From Hetaerina americana (lineage: Eukaryota; Arthropoda; Insecta; Odonata; Calopterygidae): a stretch of DNA of 64,000 bases. The notes under the pieces are model-generated. The model was not told the DNA's origin and did not search any database. It saw nothing but the letters and a program-made list of their open reading frames with translations. A program made the position numbers and the translations under genes. The stretch covers positions 94,536,454-94,600,453 of the forward strand of contig JAKTNV010000003.1 of assembly GCA_022747635.1 (NCBI GenBank), in the 5' to 3' direction. Below are positions 36,205 to 46,980 of the stretch, in pieces (the first letter of the stretch is position 1; each line of letters opens with the position of its first letter).

Positions 36205-36246
36205 TCTACAACTATATAACACCCCGCAGCCGTCATAGGGGCTTAG
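36205..36246 (-). repeat. Dispersed GC-cored repeat, degenerate partial copy 6
   Basis: 'CTACAACTATATAACACCCC' and 'GCAGCCGTCATAGGGGC' match the first half of the reverse-oriented copies. The 'CGTGTGGCGGGG' part is missing. Confidence 0.45.
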
Positions 36247-36681
36247 AGTTATTCCAATAATTCTAAGTGTGCACATTATTAAATAACAATAGCGGCGCAA
36301 TGAAAACACCTTTTTACGATGTAATTCTAAGTGTAAAATTCTAATGAACTCATAAGACGTTTTTGTTGGAAGTCAGGATCACCGAAAGTCTAACAGGGGT
36401 GTCTGCCGCTAGCACCGAGGTTACGAAGAGGCGCATGCATAAGCAGAGAGCAACCGAGTGGACGTATATGATATTTTCCTTACAGCTGATTGGTAGTTAT
36501 TTTTTACTAAAATGATTTTAATTCAATAGATGGTCAACGAATCCTATTCTAAACATTTTTTTCAGTGCAATATTGAGAATAAACAAATAATCAAAAAACT
36601 AAAAAACGATGTTTAACGTTTTAAAATGAAAATGGGCGTAACTCATTCATTATATTCCCGAATGAATTGAAATGTCTTTGA

Positions 36682-36752
36682 GTCTACATATACATCATGC
36701 CCCACAAGCCGCCGAAAGGGCGTGTGGCGGGGAGTGTAAGGTCACGACCCTT
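36682..36752 (-). repeat. Dispersed GC-cored repeat, copy 7
   Basis: 'CTACATATACATCATGCCCC', 'AAGCCGCCGAAAGGGCG', 'TGTGGCGGGGAGTGTAAGGTC' trimmed to its core 'GTGTGGCGGGGAGTG', and 'AGGTCACGACCC' mark the reverse-oriented family. Confidence 0.75.
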
Positions 36753-38387
36753 GAATATGAACGATACCAGATGCAAAATCAACAACATGAAAAACTACAA
36801 TCCACAGCGTCGCACACACTCATGCAAAAATTCCTTCATCCAACACTCATGCAGACACATATACCATAAACCAACAAACAACTGCACCCCAGGATGCAGG
36901 CATGGCAACCTTTTAAAGGAGAACGTGGGTCTGGAAAACCTATTTGATCCAAAAATTTGGTCCCTAGGGAACCCTGTTTCATAGTGATGCATTTAGTAAA
37001 AAATTATTTAATTGTTAAACATTGCTTTTTAGTCGGACGTGACTTCAACGGCAGTCAGCGCGGATAGCATATCCTATCAATCTTCCATTAATGGTGCTTT
37101 TCAATCTTTTCCCCACATCTATTATCACCACCTTCACTTCCTTCCGTGTTCTTCTTCTATGATGAACGCTTCCTTCGGCGGCCCTCTCAACTCATTTCGG
37201 CGAGGAGAGAAAACAATTGTTTTCAAGCTAATAATCACCCCTGAGCACCCCCGCTAAGTTTGCCCAATCCCTATATGAGCAATATATCGACCTCCCCCCT
37301 CAAATGGGGGAAGTGAAGAGTTCGTTACGTAGAATTAAATAATTATTTAATAAAAGAATTTATGAAATTACAAATAATGATAATAAATTAGTAAAAATGA
37401 TACTTCACTCCACATAATCAAGAGGAACTATCTTACTCCTAGAAAAAAAAACATTAAGACTTTGGATAGTGCTGATTACACGTCAGCTTGTTTGGTGCTC
37501 AAGGGTGGTGGTTCAGCTGTTACCTGTAGCCCTCTAATAATCACTTGTCAGAGCACACAAATCCTAAATGTGGGACTAAAGCCTCTTGTTCTCATAAATA
37601 TAATCGGCTCTGGACTGCCGAGGCATTGCTAACATAATCCTTCTTTTAGAAGTTGAAAAACCATCATTTTTTTCTCTAACAAAATTGTTTCATAAAGCAG
37701 AAATCTGAAATCAACAATTTTCTCTCGTCTTGCATTTATTTTCCTATCGTCAATTCATATGTCAGTAATAAATGCCACCTAGCTATTTTTATGTAATTAT
37801 CTCTGCAGCAAGTTCAAAGAATTTTGGGAGATGCCTTGATAGTAACTTGAACGGAGTCATCAGCTGGCGTATATTGAAATGCATCAATTTCAAAGTGACA
37901 AAATCATTCGTCTGCAGTTGTAAACTTCTTTTCTTCCTGAAAAAAAATCATACCAACCATCAATACCTTTCGGTCATTGTATTTTCACATCAAGGTTCAC
38001 TTCGATAAGTCAGCCATTTGGTCACCCGTTTCAATCCTATCCCCCGAACCTCATTCTTTGGGCTCAGCTGTGGTGATCAGTCTGGCGATCTTTCCCTAGT
38101 TGGGCACCTTGATGGAGGAAGGGGTGGACGCAAGAGAACTACAACCTTGTTCCACACGAGGCTCCATTCAGCCTACGCTACTCTCACATTTCCCGCTCGG
38201 GTGAAAAGTCATCCCTCATCGTGCACTCTGGTTGGGAAAGATGCGCCGAGAAGGAACACACGAAGAAAACTACCGCGCTGACATCGAGAAAGATGTCGTG
38301 GGAGCGTTAGTCAGAGAGGGGAAAGGAATATAATGTTCGTAATACTCCAGGAGGCTACAAATAAGCGCTAAGCAAAAAAAGATACAT
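36753..38387. other. Non-coding interval
   Basis: No gene recognised. 'AGTAACTTGAACGGAGTCAT' near 37841 is nearly identical to a stretch near 10858. Open frames are short and without motifs. Confidence 0.4.
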
Positions 38388-39286
38388 AGGGCCCGCACAA
38401 TAAGTATCGTGACTGGTTCGCTGTAGCTTCAACAGATGGATGGGGGTCCGACCGGTCGGCTCGGTAGAGGGGTTCCCTACCACTCAGGCGCACTTTAGTT
38501 CAGTCACCTCAGGGCATGCGTTGAGACAGGAGGTGGATTTTTGTGACGTGTGATTGTTTGTGGTGCGCCAGCATGGAACGCACCGTCGAGTAACGCTACA
38601 CCGTGACGTTTTGCGTTAAACTCAGAAAATCCGCGTCGGAGACCCTTGAACTCATTAAAGAGACTCATGGGGATGATGTTTGAAGCCTCACAAGAGTTTT
38701 TGAGTGGCAAAAAATGTTTAAAGAGGGCCGGGTGCTCGTCGACGACGAGCACCGCGTCGGACGCCCGACGACCGCTCGAACCGATGCTCAGGTGGCCAAA
38801 GTGAAAAACGTTTTGGACTCTGACAGGCGTTTAACCATCACCCTTATCAGGGAGGAGACCGATCTTTCAGTCGAAACCTTCCACACCATTGTAACAGAGG
38901 ATATTGCGATGAGGAAAGTGTGCGCGAAGCTAGTGCTGAAAGTCTTGAGCGAGGAACAAAAACTGTCGCGGGTGGAAATTTCGCAAGAAATTTTGGGCTG
39001 CGTCCAGGAAGATGAAGATTTTCTCGAAAACGTTATTACCTCAAAGGATAGCTCAAAAGGAGCTCAAAGGATATCAGTTAGACTCCACTGAGGCGGTTCA
39101 AGCGGCGACGACAAAGACTCTCAACAGTATTCCGAAAACTGACTTCCAGCGGGCTTTTGACCAGTGGCAGACGGGCCGAACTAAGTGTATCGATGCAGGA
39201 TGAATGTATTTTGAAGAATATTAAGTTGTCGTAATGATAACTGCAATAAATTTGGAACCAGTCCCGATACTTATTATACGGACTCT
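38388..39286 (+). mobile_element. Mariner-family DNA transposon, internally deleted
   Basis: Terminal inverted repeats of 32 bases lie at 38388-38419 and 39255-39286. They share 'AATAAGTATCG' and 'GACTGGTTC' with about five mismatches. TA dinucleotides lie beside both ends. The interior carries mariner transposase sequence from the N-terminal helix-turn-helix region to just before the first catalytic aspartate, then jumps to the C-terminal end. An intact mariner is about 1.3 kb and this is about 0.9 kb, so roughly 400 bases of catalytic core are missing. It cannot move itself. Confidence 0.85.
38573..39224 (+). pseudogene. Mariner transposase pseudogene lacking the catalytic core
   Basis: The translation starts at ATG 38573 ('MERTVE', then a stop). 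It continues through 'KSASETLELIKETHGDDV', another stop, and the open stretch 38714-39091 with 'GRPTTARTDAQVAKVKNVL' and 'DIAMRKVCAKLVLKVLSEEQ', which are the paired helix-turn-helix DNA-binding region. Transposase-like sequence stops at 'DFLENVIT', the point where the catalytic 'GDE' would follow in the family. After a junction, the C-terminal end is present ('LDSTEAVQAATTKTLNSIPK', 'TDFQRAFDQWQ', 'KCIDAG') with a frame change. A premature stop lies at 39201 and the original stop probably at 39222-39224. No catalytic Asp residues remain. The retained part could at most bind the TIRs if ever expressed. Confidence 0.85.
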
Positions 39287-40310
39287 GTATTTTCGTTTTC
39301 GTGCAACGCTTTGGTTCGATTGCCGTACAAAATCGGATTCGACGCATCGCCAACAGAAACGAAGTTCCGTGTCGAAAAATTTATTCCGTTCGTCTCAGCG
39401 GAATCTCTTCTTAATTTCACCGCATCACGGAAATCAAGCCATGGTGGGAACCCAGCAGCGTTGAGGGAAAAAGTGGAATAAATCTCGCATCAAACGGCTT
39501 CCCTTGCATTCATTCGCATGAACGGAGAAATTGACGAAATCGGTACTGCGCTCGCTTCTCGCGCTCACCGCCTGGGAACGCTGTGGCAGATGATACGCTC
39601 GGATGAGGAACGGGCGAGGAAAAATGTTAATGAAACAATAGAGCCATCGACGAGGACGTGGATGAACTGGAGCGAGAGATGAGCATTTGAAGAATTACAA
39701 AATGCCACAAAGATCCTTTTGCATCCAATTCCTTTCGGCAAATTCGATTTTCACCAAAGCCAGACGACCCCATTAAGTAATTATCGTGGAGCGAGAGGGG
39801 TGAGCCGCAAGCGCGGTGTGGCATCCGGATCGAAATGGGGGGGAGCTAGAAACCCAGAGGTAGGGGCACAGACCGACTAGGAAACTGAATCACAGTCACT
39901 CGTAACGGGGGAAATTAGGGCCCTGAAAGGATTTAATCCACAAAAGAAAGATCGGAGGGTTCTATTGGCGTTGAAGAAGGCTCGGAAGGAGACTTTCCAA
40001 GTGAAGAGGGAAAACGCGCTAGCTAGCCGAAGAGGCGTTTGCGGCCATCGAAATGGAACTGCTTTCTCAAGAGGGGGAAAGAGAGAGGCTGGTGAGGGAT
40101 TGGGAGTGGAGGAGAGGTTAATGAGGGGATAGTGAGCTGGGACTGGGAAGAGTTGGGGATTGGGAGTCGTGGAGAGGTTTATGATCTTTCCACGTGAAAG
40201 GAGGGGGCTAGAACCGAATGTGAATAATGGAGAGCGACAGCTGAGAGGATCGGGGTGGAGGGACAAAAGAAAGAGCGAGGGAGTTTTTCTGGTGTTTTGT
40301 GAGCTGTAAT
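39287..40310. other. Non-coding interval with a purine-rich 3' part
   Basis: CpG-rich around 39300-39640 and G/A-rich on the plus strand at 40040-40310. Minus-strand open frames (39627-39824, 39877-40266) are Ser/Pro/Leu-rich without motifs. Confidence 0.4.
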
Positions 40311-42299
40311 CTCTGGGGGACGTCTCTTAACCTCGTGCAAGGCCATTTAAATCCCTCGGCGGGAGTCTAGACTGTGTGCTACAAGGTTGTTTATAGGAAG
40401 CTGCAGCCTCAGTGAGGGATGGAGTAACAGTCGTAAACCCTTCGGATCCATTCACTTTAAATACGTCTTGAGGCACGGGATCCAGTTTGCCACGGTGCCA
40501 TCATGAGGTCTGGTAGCCGCTGAAAAGGCAGTGCGGATTGACGGCGTGGTGGTTGGTGGTATATTTGAGGTTATATTTTAATGCTATTAGTATGAATGTC
40601 TTACCATTCAAATAACTACAAATTTTGACAGGAGTATTTCAGCAATTTAGTATAATAATGATTTTTCAGTTTTCAAAACATCTTCCTAATTTTCTTTAGA
40701 TTTTCTCGACGACGGTAAATTTGTACAAATCCATTTAATACTATACTTCTCCGACTTTTGTTGTTTTTGTGCCCTATTGATAAACTTTACTCTTCTTTGG
40801 ATGTACGAGGATTATTCCCCGTATTTGGATTATTTACAGGTTCAGATGATTAAACGTGGTTATTTCTACGATGACAACATCCAACTAAATGTCATTCTGC
40901 AACTAAGAACGCATATGCCCGAAAGAGGATTCGATTCCTCGAAAAATCGATGTAGGTATCTTCATCGTGTCTGAAAATCATCGTTACAAGTAATAAGCCA
41001 GTTATCTTATATTGAGGTATTCATTCGACCTTATTATTATTGTTGTTACTTTCTCTAAATCCTCACTCCCAAAACTAATGAACAAGAAAAACAACAGAGA
41101 AAATCTGCGTAAAATTGCTTCTGAAGACTAATAAAAAGAAGAATGTTGGGAAAGCAAATTAGAGGGAGGAAAATAATTAGCAATTTGATTGGAATAAAGG
41201 GAATTAGAAGGTATGCAGAACTAAATGACGAGCTACTGTGACCAGCATATCGGGGTTTAAGGATTATTATAACCAACAGGTATTCTGTATTGTGTCGTTC
41301 AGGGCTTATAAATGTACTACTGCGTAGCGTTTTTTTCGTCAAAATCCTACCATATCCCGCAATAATCCTGCTAATAATTATTCTTTTTCTCAAAACACAT
41401 TTGTTGGGAAGAGATGAAATTGTAATCCACTGAATGTTCACAGATTTTAAATCTGCTTTGCCAAATATTAGTTGGAAAATTTGTATTCCGACCACATGCG
41501 ACTTACCCAAACTGCTGCGCTCAAATATGCACAGTTGATTCGCCAATCAGTCTTTTCATCCTATCAGTACTGTGTTGTATACTAGGACACTTGGACTGTC
41601 CTGATTATCCTTATAATGTTTCTTAATTCATCATAAACGTCATAAGGGATGCGTTATTTCTAACAAAGTCATCCCTCCTATTCCCTCGTACAACCTATGT
41701 ACCTTGCCAAAACATCCCATTTATTTCCCACTACTCCTTGATTTTAATCTGATCATATCCCAATGAAAACGATTACTTTGATTTGTATATTCTATTTCCG
41801 ATTAACTTTTACGTGCATCATATACATTGGTCTAGGGGAGAGAAGAACACAACCCTTTTGTTTAATCTATAAATACCATAAACCACCACGAAGATACCAT
41901 CGGCTCTGATATTTTCAAAACGCCGATGAGATAGCTGGCACCGTTATCTTTCTTTCTAAAAACTACATAATCAACTTAATTCTTAAATATAAAAAATAAT
42001 ACTTGCAATGTATATTTTATGACTTTAAAAGGCATAAACATATAAAAAGAACTAGTGCCATCCAAAGTTTAACATGTTATACCCTATAAATGTATGAGGA
42101 CACTATCATCTATCACTGAGACGATCGTTTCGGTACCCTTGAATCGTCCTTTCCCCAGCACATTTTCAATCTCACGTCTATCATAATAGTAAGTCGTACA
42201 GAGTGTGAGACAAAATAAAATTTCCTGCTTTCAGCAAAGAGCATTTGCTTAACCCGTAATCCTGACAGCACAGTAACCAGACCACAAGCAACATGACTT
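40311..42299. other. AT-rich non-coding interval
   Basis: A 163-codon minus open frame (41055-41546) has a hydrophobic, Ile/Leu/Phe-rich stretch but no recognisable motif in AT-rich sequence. I do not call it a gene. Confidence 0.4.
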
Positions 42300-42570
42300 C
42301 TCAGCGTGAGGAAATCGTTAGCACATCCTTCCCCTCCTTTGCATCATTCCTACCCCCGAGAGGAGTGCTTAGCGATGGGGGACGATGGAAGGGGAGGGGA
42401 ATACCGCGGGTGTAGGGTGGCGGGTAAAGTCCAGCAGTGGAGCGGGTGTAATGGAGATTGGTGCCGCTCGGGGAGAGTTAAACAGCCGACGTCCTATCGT
42501 AGGGTAAGCGGAAGTGACAGCACGCTCGGGGGATTACATAAAATTTCCAGCAATTGATTGAATCGGACGC
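42300..42570. other. GC-richer block
   Basis: Locally GC-rich and purine-rich. The 83-codon open frame 42306-42557 has no recognised motif. Confidence 0.3.
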
Positions 42571-42755
42571 CACCCTTTGAATATGGATGCAGGTAACGAG
42601 GTAGGACATGACCGTCGACCACAGTTCGTTTCATTTCTCTAGTTCTTCATTTAAGTGGACTATAATGTGTCAACACGAAATAAAAGTTGTTCTCCGTAGT
42701 CTTATACAAAATGCATGGTGATGGCTTACAATTGAAACTTAGTTTTACCCTGCAC

Positions 42756-42882
<127 letters not shown>

Positions 42883-42944
42883 ATTTATATGAAGTTAGCA
42901 CTAGCGAACAAAAGCAAAAACATAGAAATACACAAAAAATAAAA

Positions 42945-42985
42945 TATGAATTTTCGGTGGTCAAGCCACTATTCTTAAGAAAGAG
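42945..42985 (-). ncRNA. Decayed hammerhead-like fold between two (TA)n tracts
   Basis: The minus strand reads CUUAAGA, then stem arms GUGG/CCAC with a CUUGA loop, then GAAAAUUC. The order and spacing match the ribozyme-like folds elsewhere in the window, but G5 of the CUGANGA box is U and stem III has no loop. It is probably non-functional and could be a relic of a PLE end. Confidence 0.35.
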
Positions 42986-43003
42986 AAGGAAGGAGTAACT
43001 CTT

Positions 43004-43006
<3 letters not shown>

Positions 43007-43059
<53 letters not shown>
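43007..43059. repeat. (TA)n microsatellite
   Basis: An uninterrupted TA run that ends exactly where the mariner terminal sequence begins. Confidence 0.95.
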
Positions 43060-43062
<3 letters not shown>

Positions 43063-43250
43063 GTCTGTCCAATAAATACGCGAACTGTGGCCATAAAACC
43101 TTCATTTTGCAGAATTTAGTCTACATTGATTTTTTCCCCTTCAAAGTACTCTCCATTCGTTGTTATGCACTTATTCCATCTTCTTTGCCACTGTTTAAAG
43201 GACCCTTGGAAGTCATCGGCAGTTAGACTTTTCAGACGAGTCGAAGTCCT
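43060..43250 (-). mobile_element. Mariner 3'-end fragment
   Basis: The minus strand encodes a mariner transposase C-terminus: 'LTADDFQGSFKQWQRRWNKC', then 'EYFEGEKINVD' and a stop (plus-strand 43116-43118). This is followed by a terminal sequence 'GAGGTCTGTCCAATAAATAC' read from 43060 on the plus strand, directly beside a (TA)n tract. The rest of the element (catalytic domain and other TIR) is not found. Its terminal sequence differs from those of the two other mariners, so it is a third family. Confidence 0.75.
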
Positions 43251-43489
43251 AGGATTCAAGGTCAAGGAAATCGTGTGATCTGCTCCATTCCACCTTCCCC
43301 ACCCATTCTGTTTGCACTTTGTGCGTGTTCCTATCCCTTTATCTAATTTCTATATACATGTGTTCTCCATTTGAATACAAGCATTATATGAATATTATTA
43401 TTATGTATAGGCGAAAACTTACGTGAAATGCAAAAATTCCCTTTTCAGGCTTAGTGAGAGAGAACTACTAAGACTGGGTCAGAGAACTG
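43251..43489. other. Non-coding interval
   Basis: No feature recognised. It may contain decayed upstream sequence of the mariner fragment, but I cannot support that. Confidence 0.35.
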
Positions 43490-43725
43490 AAGCAAATCTA
43501 TTTTTATTTATTTTGCTCTATGTATCTTCTGGTCGGTTTTTACGTTCCGTGTGCCACTGAGTATCTAATAAGCAACTCACGGCTTGTCATCGGATCACTC
43601 ATGGGCTGATTCACTCACAGTGGACGCCACACTCTTGCCCGAGGTAAGACTCGAGCCCGCGACCTCAGGATTAGCAGACGGAAGCGTTCCCTATCTAATT
43701 ATTTGGCTGCTTGATTTCTCTAAAA
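43490..43725 (-). repeat. tRNA-derived SINE-like repeat, reverse orientation
   Basis: On the minus strand 'GGGCTCGAGTC' (plus 43648-43658) is a box B-like motif, preceded by 'CTGCTAATCCTGAGGTCGC', as in a tRNA anticodon-to-T arm. The region downstream on the minus strand ends in an A-rich 'AAAATAAATAAAAATAGA' tail near 43495-43512. The combination of tRNA-like head and A-rich tail supports a SINE. A functional tRNA is unlikely because no acceptor stem closes. Confidence 0.6.
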
Positions 43726-44713
43726 CGATCTTATTATGAATATTGCTCCAAATAACCGGATCATGACCGACCCGAGTATTGCATGATGTGTAAAACGCTC
43801 TCGCCAGTCGGATTTTAAGTCGCCTTGATTAACGCCACCACGGGGATGAATTTGTTGTCCTAAGGTTTACTGTGAATGTAATTACGTTGCTATGGCATCA
43901 TCCGTAGGCGGAAAGTAACATTGAAAACTCATTTGCTAGATTTAGTAAGGGATTAGGCGTAGGGTTATGCATCACGAATATATAATCAGATAAACCGATA
44001 TCAGAACCGATAGAATCACGCACTCTTTATTTCTATGAGTATTCATTGCAACGAGCATTGTTAGCAACCCAAATACTAACCCAATTCCTTTGATTCCAAA
44101 TACGAGAGGATATATTCTCGTTTGTAATCCTTTTACCACATTGTATAGTTTTCTTTACCAAAATATCACAGGGTGGCTCAAAGGCTTAAAAGCCTTTCGA
44201 TGTCGAATTTTAATCAATCTTTTTCGTCTACAATTTCCTAATGAAACAAGAGACATCAATCACCCCAACGCGACAAAGAAAGACCCATGCTTTGGTCACT
44301 TGCAACATAACTGAACTCGAAATGAACTAAGGCTATAAGATGAATCGCGTAAAAGAATAAAACCGCCAATGTGACCCCGCAACCAAATTGTAGATACGTA
44401 ACACGCCCTTCGCTAAGAGTACAAAATGAATGGGAATTATTAAGTAAAGAAAAGGGATTTTTTTCTTCCCTCTTATTCCTTCCTTAGAATTACTAAAAAA
44501 TTGTATGATTACAAAGAAATTTAATTTTTTCATCCATTTTCTAATACAATTGGATGGTTTATGCTTTTCTCACGGCGAAAACATAGCAAGCGGATAAAGA
44601 GTTTATTGGCAATAGTTTCAGCGGTCTTTCTTCCCTAATAACATGGCCGGCGATATTTTCTTATCATTAATTGATTAACATAATCAAGTTTAAATAAAAT
44701 CTCCTTTGGCCGT
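43726..44713. other. AT-rich non-coding interval
   Basis: Nothing recognised. Confidence 0.45.
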
Positions 44714-44726
44714 TATAAATAAATAA

Positions 44727-44796
<70 letters not shown>

Positions 44797-44861
44797 TTAT
44801 ATATATATATATGTATATATATATTTATATATACATATATATATGTGTATATATATATATA

Positions 44862-44929
<68 letters not shown>

Positions 44930-44931
44930 CA
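44714..44931. repeat. (AAAT)n/(TA)n microsatellite
   Basis: A short AAAT run leads into about 200 bases of TA repeats with occasional C, G or TT interruptions. It ends at the TA flanking the next mariner element. Confidence 0.95.
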
Positions 44932-45003
44932 TACAGGGTTCGTCCGGAAAATAAGTGTACTGAGCTCAGGAAAAAAATGTATTACACTTTTACATATCTT
45001 AAG

Positions 45004-45286
45004 CTAATATTCCTCAAAATAGGACCCTTGTGAGTCGATACACTTGTTCCAGCGGCGTACCCATTCCTGGAACGCTCCCGCGAAGGCATCATCGGGAACC
45101 TCTCGAAGACTCGTCGTCGACCTCTTCTCTGCCCTCCACGAACATCTTGTGCCACCGAAAGATCATGTTTCTGGACATGGCTGACTCCCCGTAAGCCTGG
45201 TTAATCATACCGACAGTTTTGGTAGACGATTTCCCAAGCTTTACCGCAAATTTGATGGAATAACGCTGCTCCAAAAACTTCGGCAT
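45004..45286 (-). pseudogene. Mariner transposase pseudogene: N-terminal and C-terminal ends only
   Basis: It starts at ATG 45286 ('MPKFLEQRYSIKFAVKLGKS', then 'FRWHKMFVEGREEVDDE'), the first helix-turn-helix of a mariner transposase. It then joins directly to the C-terminal end ('LREVPDDAFAGAFQEWVRRW', '[14 protein letters not shown]', stop at 45004-45006) in another frame. The join lies near 45090-45105, so the first frame stops after 'SSRGSR'. The second helix-turn-helix and the entire catalytic domain are gone. It is a non-autonomous derivative of a different mariner family from the copy at 38388-39286. Confidence 0.85.
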
Positions 45287-45423
45287 CGCGTTCCGTGACG
45301 TGGGTCGAGCGTGGAGGTTCGCGTTAAGAGAGCTCCTCACTACACCACAGTTCAGAGCCGACTGCCTTTTTCAGCGTCGCTTGCCAACATACCCCCCTCC
45401 AATCGCAGCCCGTCAGAGCGGTG

Positions 45424-45451
45424 CTGGGCGCGCCTGGAGCGGCGCGCCCAG
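45424..45451. repeat. GC-rich perfect hairpin inside the mariner 5' leader
   Basis: 'CTGGGCGCGCC' (45424-45434) and its exact reverse complement (45441-45451) flank a six-base loop. It sits between the TIR and the transposase start and stands out by its GC content in an AT-rich setting. Confidence 0.85.
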
Positions 45452-45489
45452 CCCAGGAGTCAGTACACTTATTTTCCGGAAGAACCCTG

Positions 45490-45739
45490 TATATCTTTAA
45501 ATATTTATTACGGCATTTAGAGATTTTCTTTAAACCTGTTATTTTAGGAGGCCATAGAGCTCAAGTTTCTTAGATTTTTGATCAAAATTAATAATAAGTG
45601 AACACCTTCTCCAATTTTCATCATTCCTAGCCTGATTGGGTTTGCTATAGTAGTCGTAAACCTAAAAAATTCGGTTATGGGTTGCAGTTGATTCGTATCG
45701 GCGTAGCGAAAACAGCGATCAAATAAGGATATGATCCCT
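45490..45739. other. AT-rich interval
   Basis: Nothing recognised. Confidence 0.4.
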
Positions 45740-46980
45740 CATCAGGTATTGATTTTCGCTGGTGATGTGAGGTCTGCCTCAGCGCACGTTTACGCCCGCC
45801 GAGAGGAGAACGCGTGCCCACGTCCATCTCGTTCGAAATATTTCCCGTCCGGAACTCTTAATGCTTCTGGGCGGGCTATCAACTATCAAACGCATCCCGC
45901 ACGTCCCCATGCCGCCTCAACGAGGATAGCTTTGCCCACTTCCCCCAACTTGAGCGCGCAATTTGAGGCGCTACCGCCGCCAACCTGTTGGAATATTGGT
46001 CTGCAGTCTAGTGGGTGATAATGCACCGGATTTTTGAGAAGGCAAGAGACTGCTTTAGAGCGACCGCGCGAGGGAGGGAGACCTGGACGGCAAGAGGAGA
46101 TGGAGTGATGGATGGAGGAGAGCGGGTGAGCGCGGAGAGCTGAGGGATGGAAGGGCAACGGGAGGGTGAGAGGAGAATGGGGGGTTCGAGATGAGAGTGG
46201 GTTCGCGGGGGAGGGCTTGAGGAGAGTGAGTTAGTGCTAATGGGTAGTGGAATGGGCGTGTGCCGTGATAGGACGCGACAGGTGTGCAAATGGGGCGTGG
46301 GAGGGTGGGGGCGGGGGGGGGGGGGGTATGTCATCGCACGCCGCCGCGCGAGGGTTTGAAACGGCCAGCGGGTGGAAGGGGGAGGGCATGAATTTGAGGA
46401 ACCCTGCGAGGGAAAGGGAGTAGGGTTGTGGAGAGCGTGCCCTCCCCTCTTCCCCCTCCCCACCCCCCCACCCTTGCTTCTCGAATACGCACACCGGAGT
46501 GAGTGATTAATGGGATAGAAGTGGGCTTTCCAAAAAGAATTCGTTATTCATTTTTCATCTCTTGATTATCATTTTGCCCATTCAGAACCCTCCCGCCCGC
46601 CTTTTGCTTTCCCGCCACATTCCCCGCCCTCTCTTCCCCTCATCGTCAACCCGGCGTCCCCCCCCCACTCCCGCGCCTCTCCACCCCCAACCGTCCGAGA
46701 AAAGAGGATTAAGTGGCGCGGAAATGGCCAATTCGAAAGTAACTCGGGTCAGGGGTTATTTCCATCTCGCGGCAGAGAGTTGGAGGGGGGGAGTGACGGG
46801 AGCGGGGAGGGGAGGGGGGACTGCCCTCGTGTCCAAGCGAGGTCGACCGTTAAATTTTGGACGCGCCTCTTTATCAAGACCGGTCCTCATTTTTGAAAGT
46901 GGAAGTTATTCGGCAAAGTCAGAGATGTGGAAAATTGGAAAAATAGCTCCCATGTGTGATGTGTTGCGGGGTGGTAGGTA
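45740..46980. other. GC-rich island cluster with a 14-G run
   Basis: CpG-rich at 45770-45970 and purine-rich on the plus strand at 46050-46430, with an uninterrupted 14-G run at 46313-46326. It is then pyrimidine-rich (46580-46700) and G-rich again (46780-46830). Open frames on both strands (46008-46463 minus, 46562-46981 plus) are Pro/Ser/Arg-rich and composition-driven. Confidence 0.45.

Larger units (their letters stand above)
44934..45489 (-). mobile_element. Mariner-family element, internally deleted, with near-perfect TIRs
   Basis: TIRs of about 33 bases lie at 44934-44966 and 45457-45489. They share 'CAGGGTTC', 'TCCGGAAAATAAGTGTACTG' and differ by one or two bases. They are flanked by TA on both sides (44932-44933 and 45490-45491), the target duplication of mariners. 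The element is 556 bp against about 1.3 kb for an intact one. Transposase ends are on the minus strand, so the 5' end is at 45489. The nearly identical TIRs suggest recent mobilisation in trans. Confidence 0.9.

Noticed and set aside
36697..36984. 95-codon plus open frame
   Set aside because: Its first part is the dispersed GC-cored repeat; no coding evidence.
41055..41546. 163-codon hydrophobic minus open frame
   Set aside because: Ile/Leu/Phe richness follows from AT-rich DNA; no transmembrane family or motif recognised.
45727..45760. 'CCTCATCAGG' as a minus-strand ribozyme start
   Set aside because: CUGAUGAGG is present but no GAAA box and no stem II partner within 40 bases.
46008..46463. 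151-codon minus open frame rich in Pro and His
   Set aside because: Composition effect of a G-rich island containing a 14-G run.
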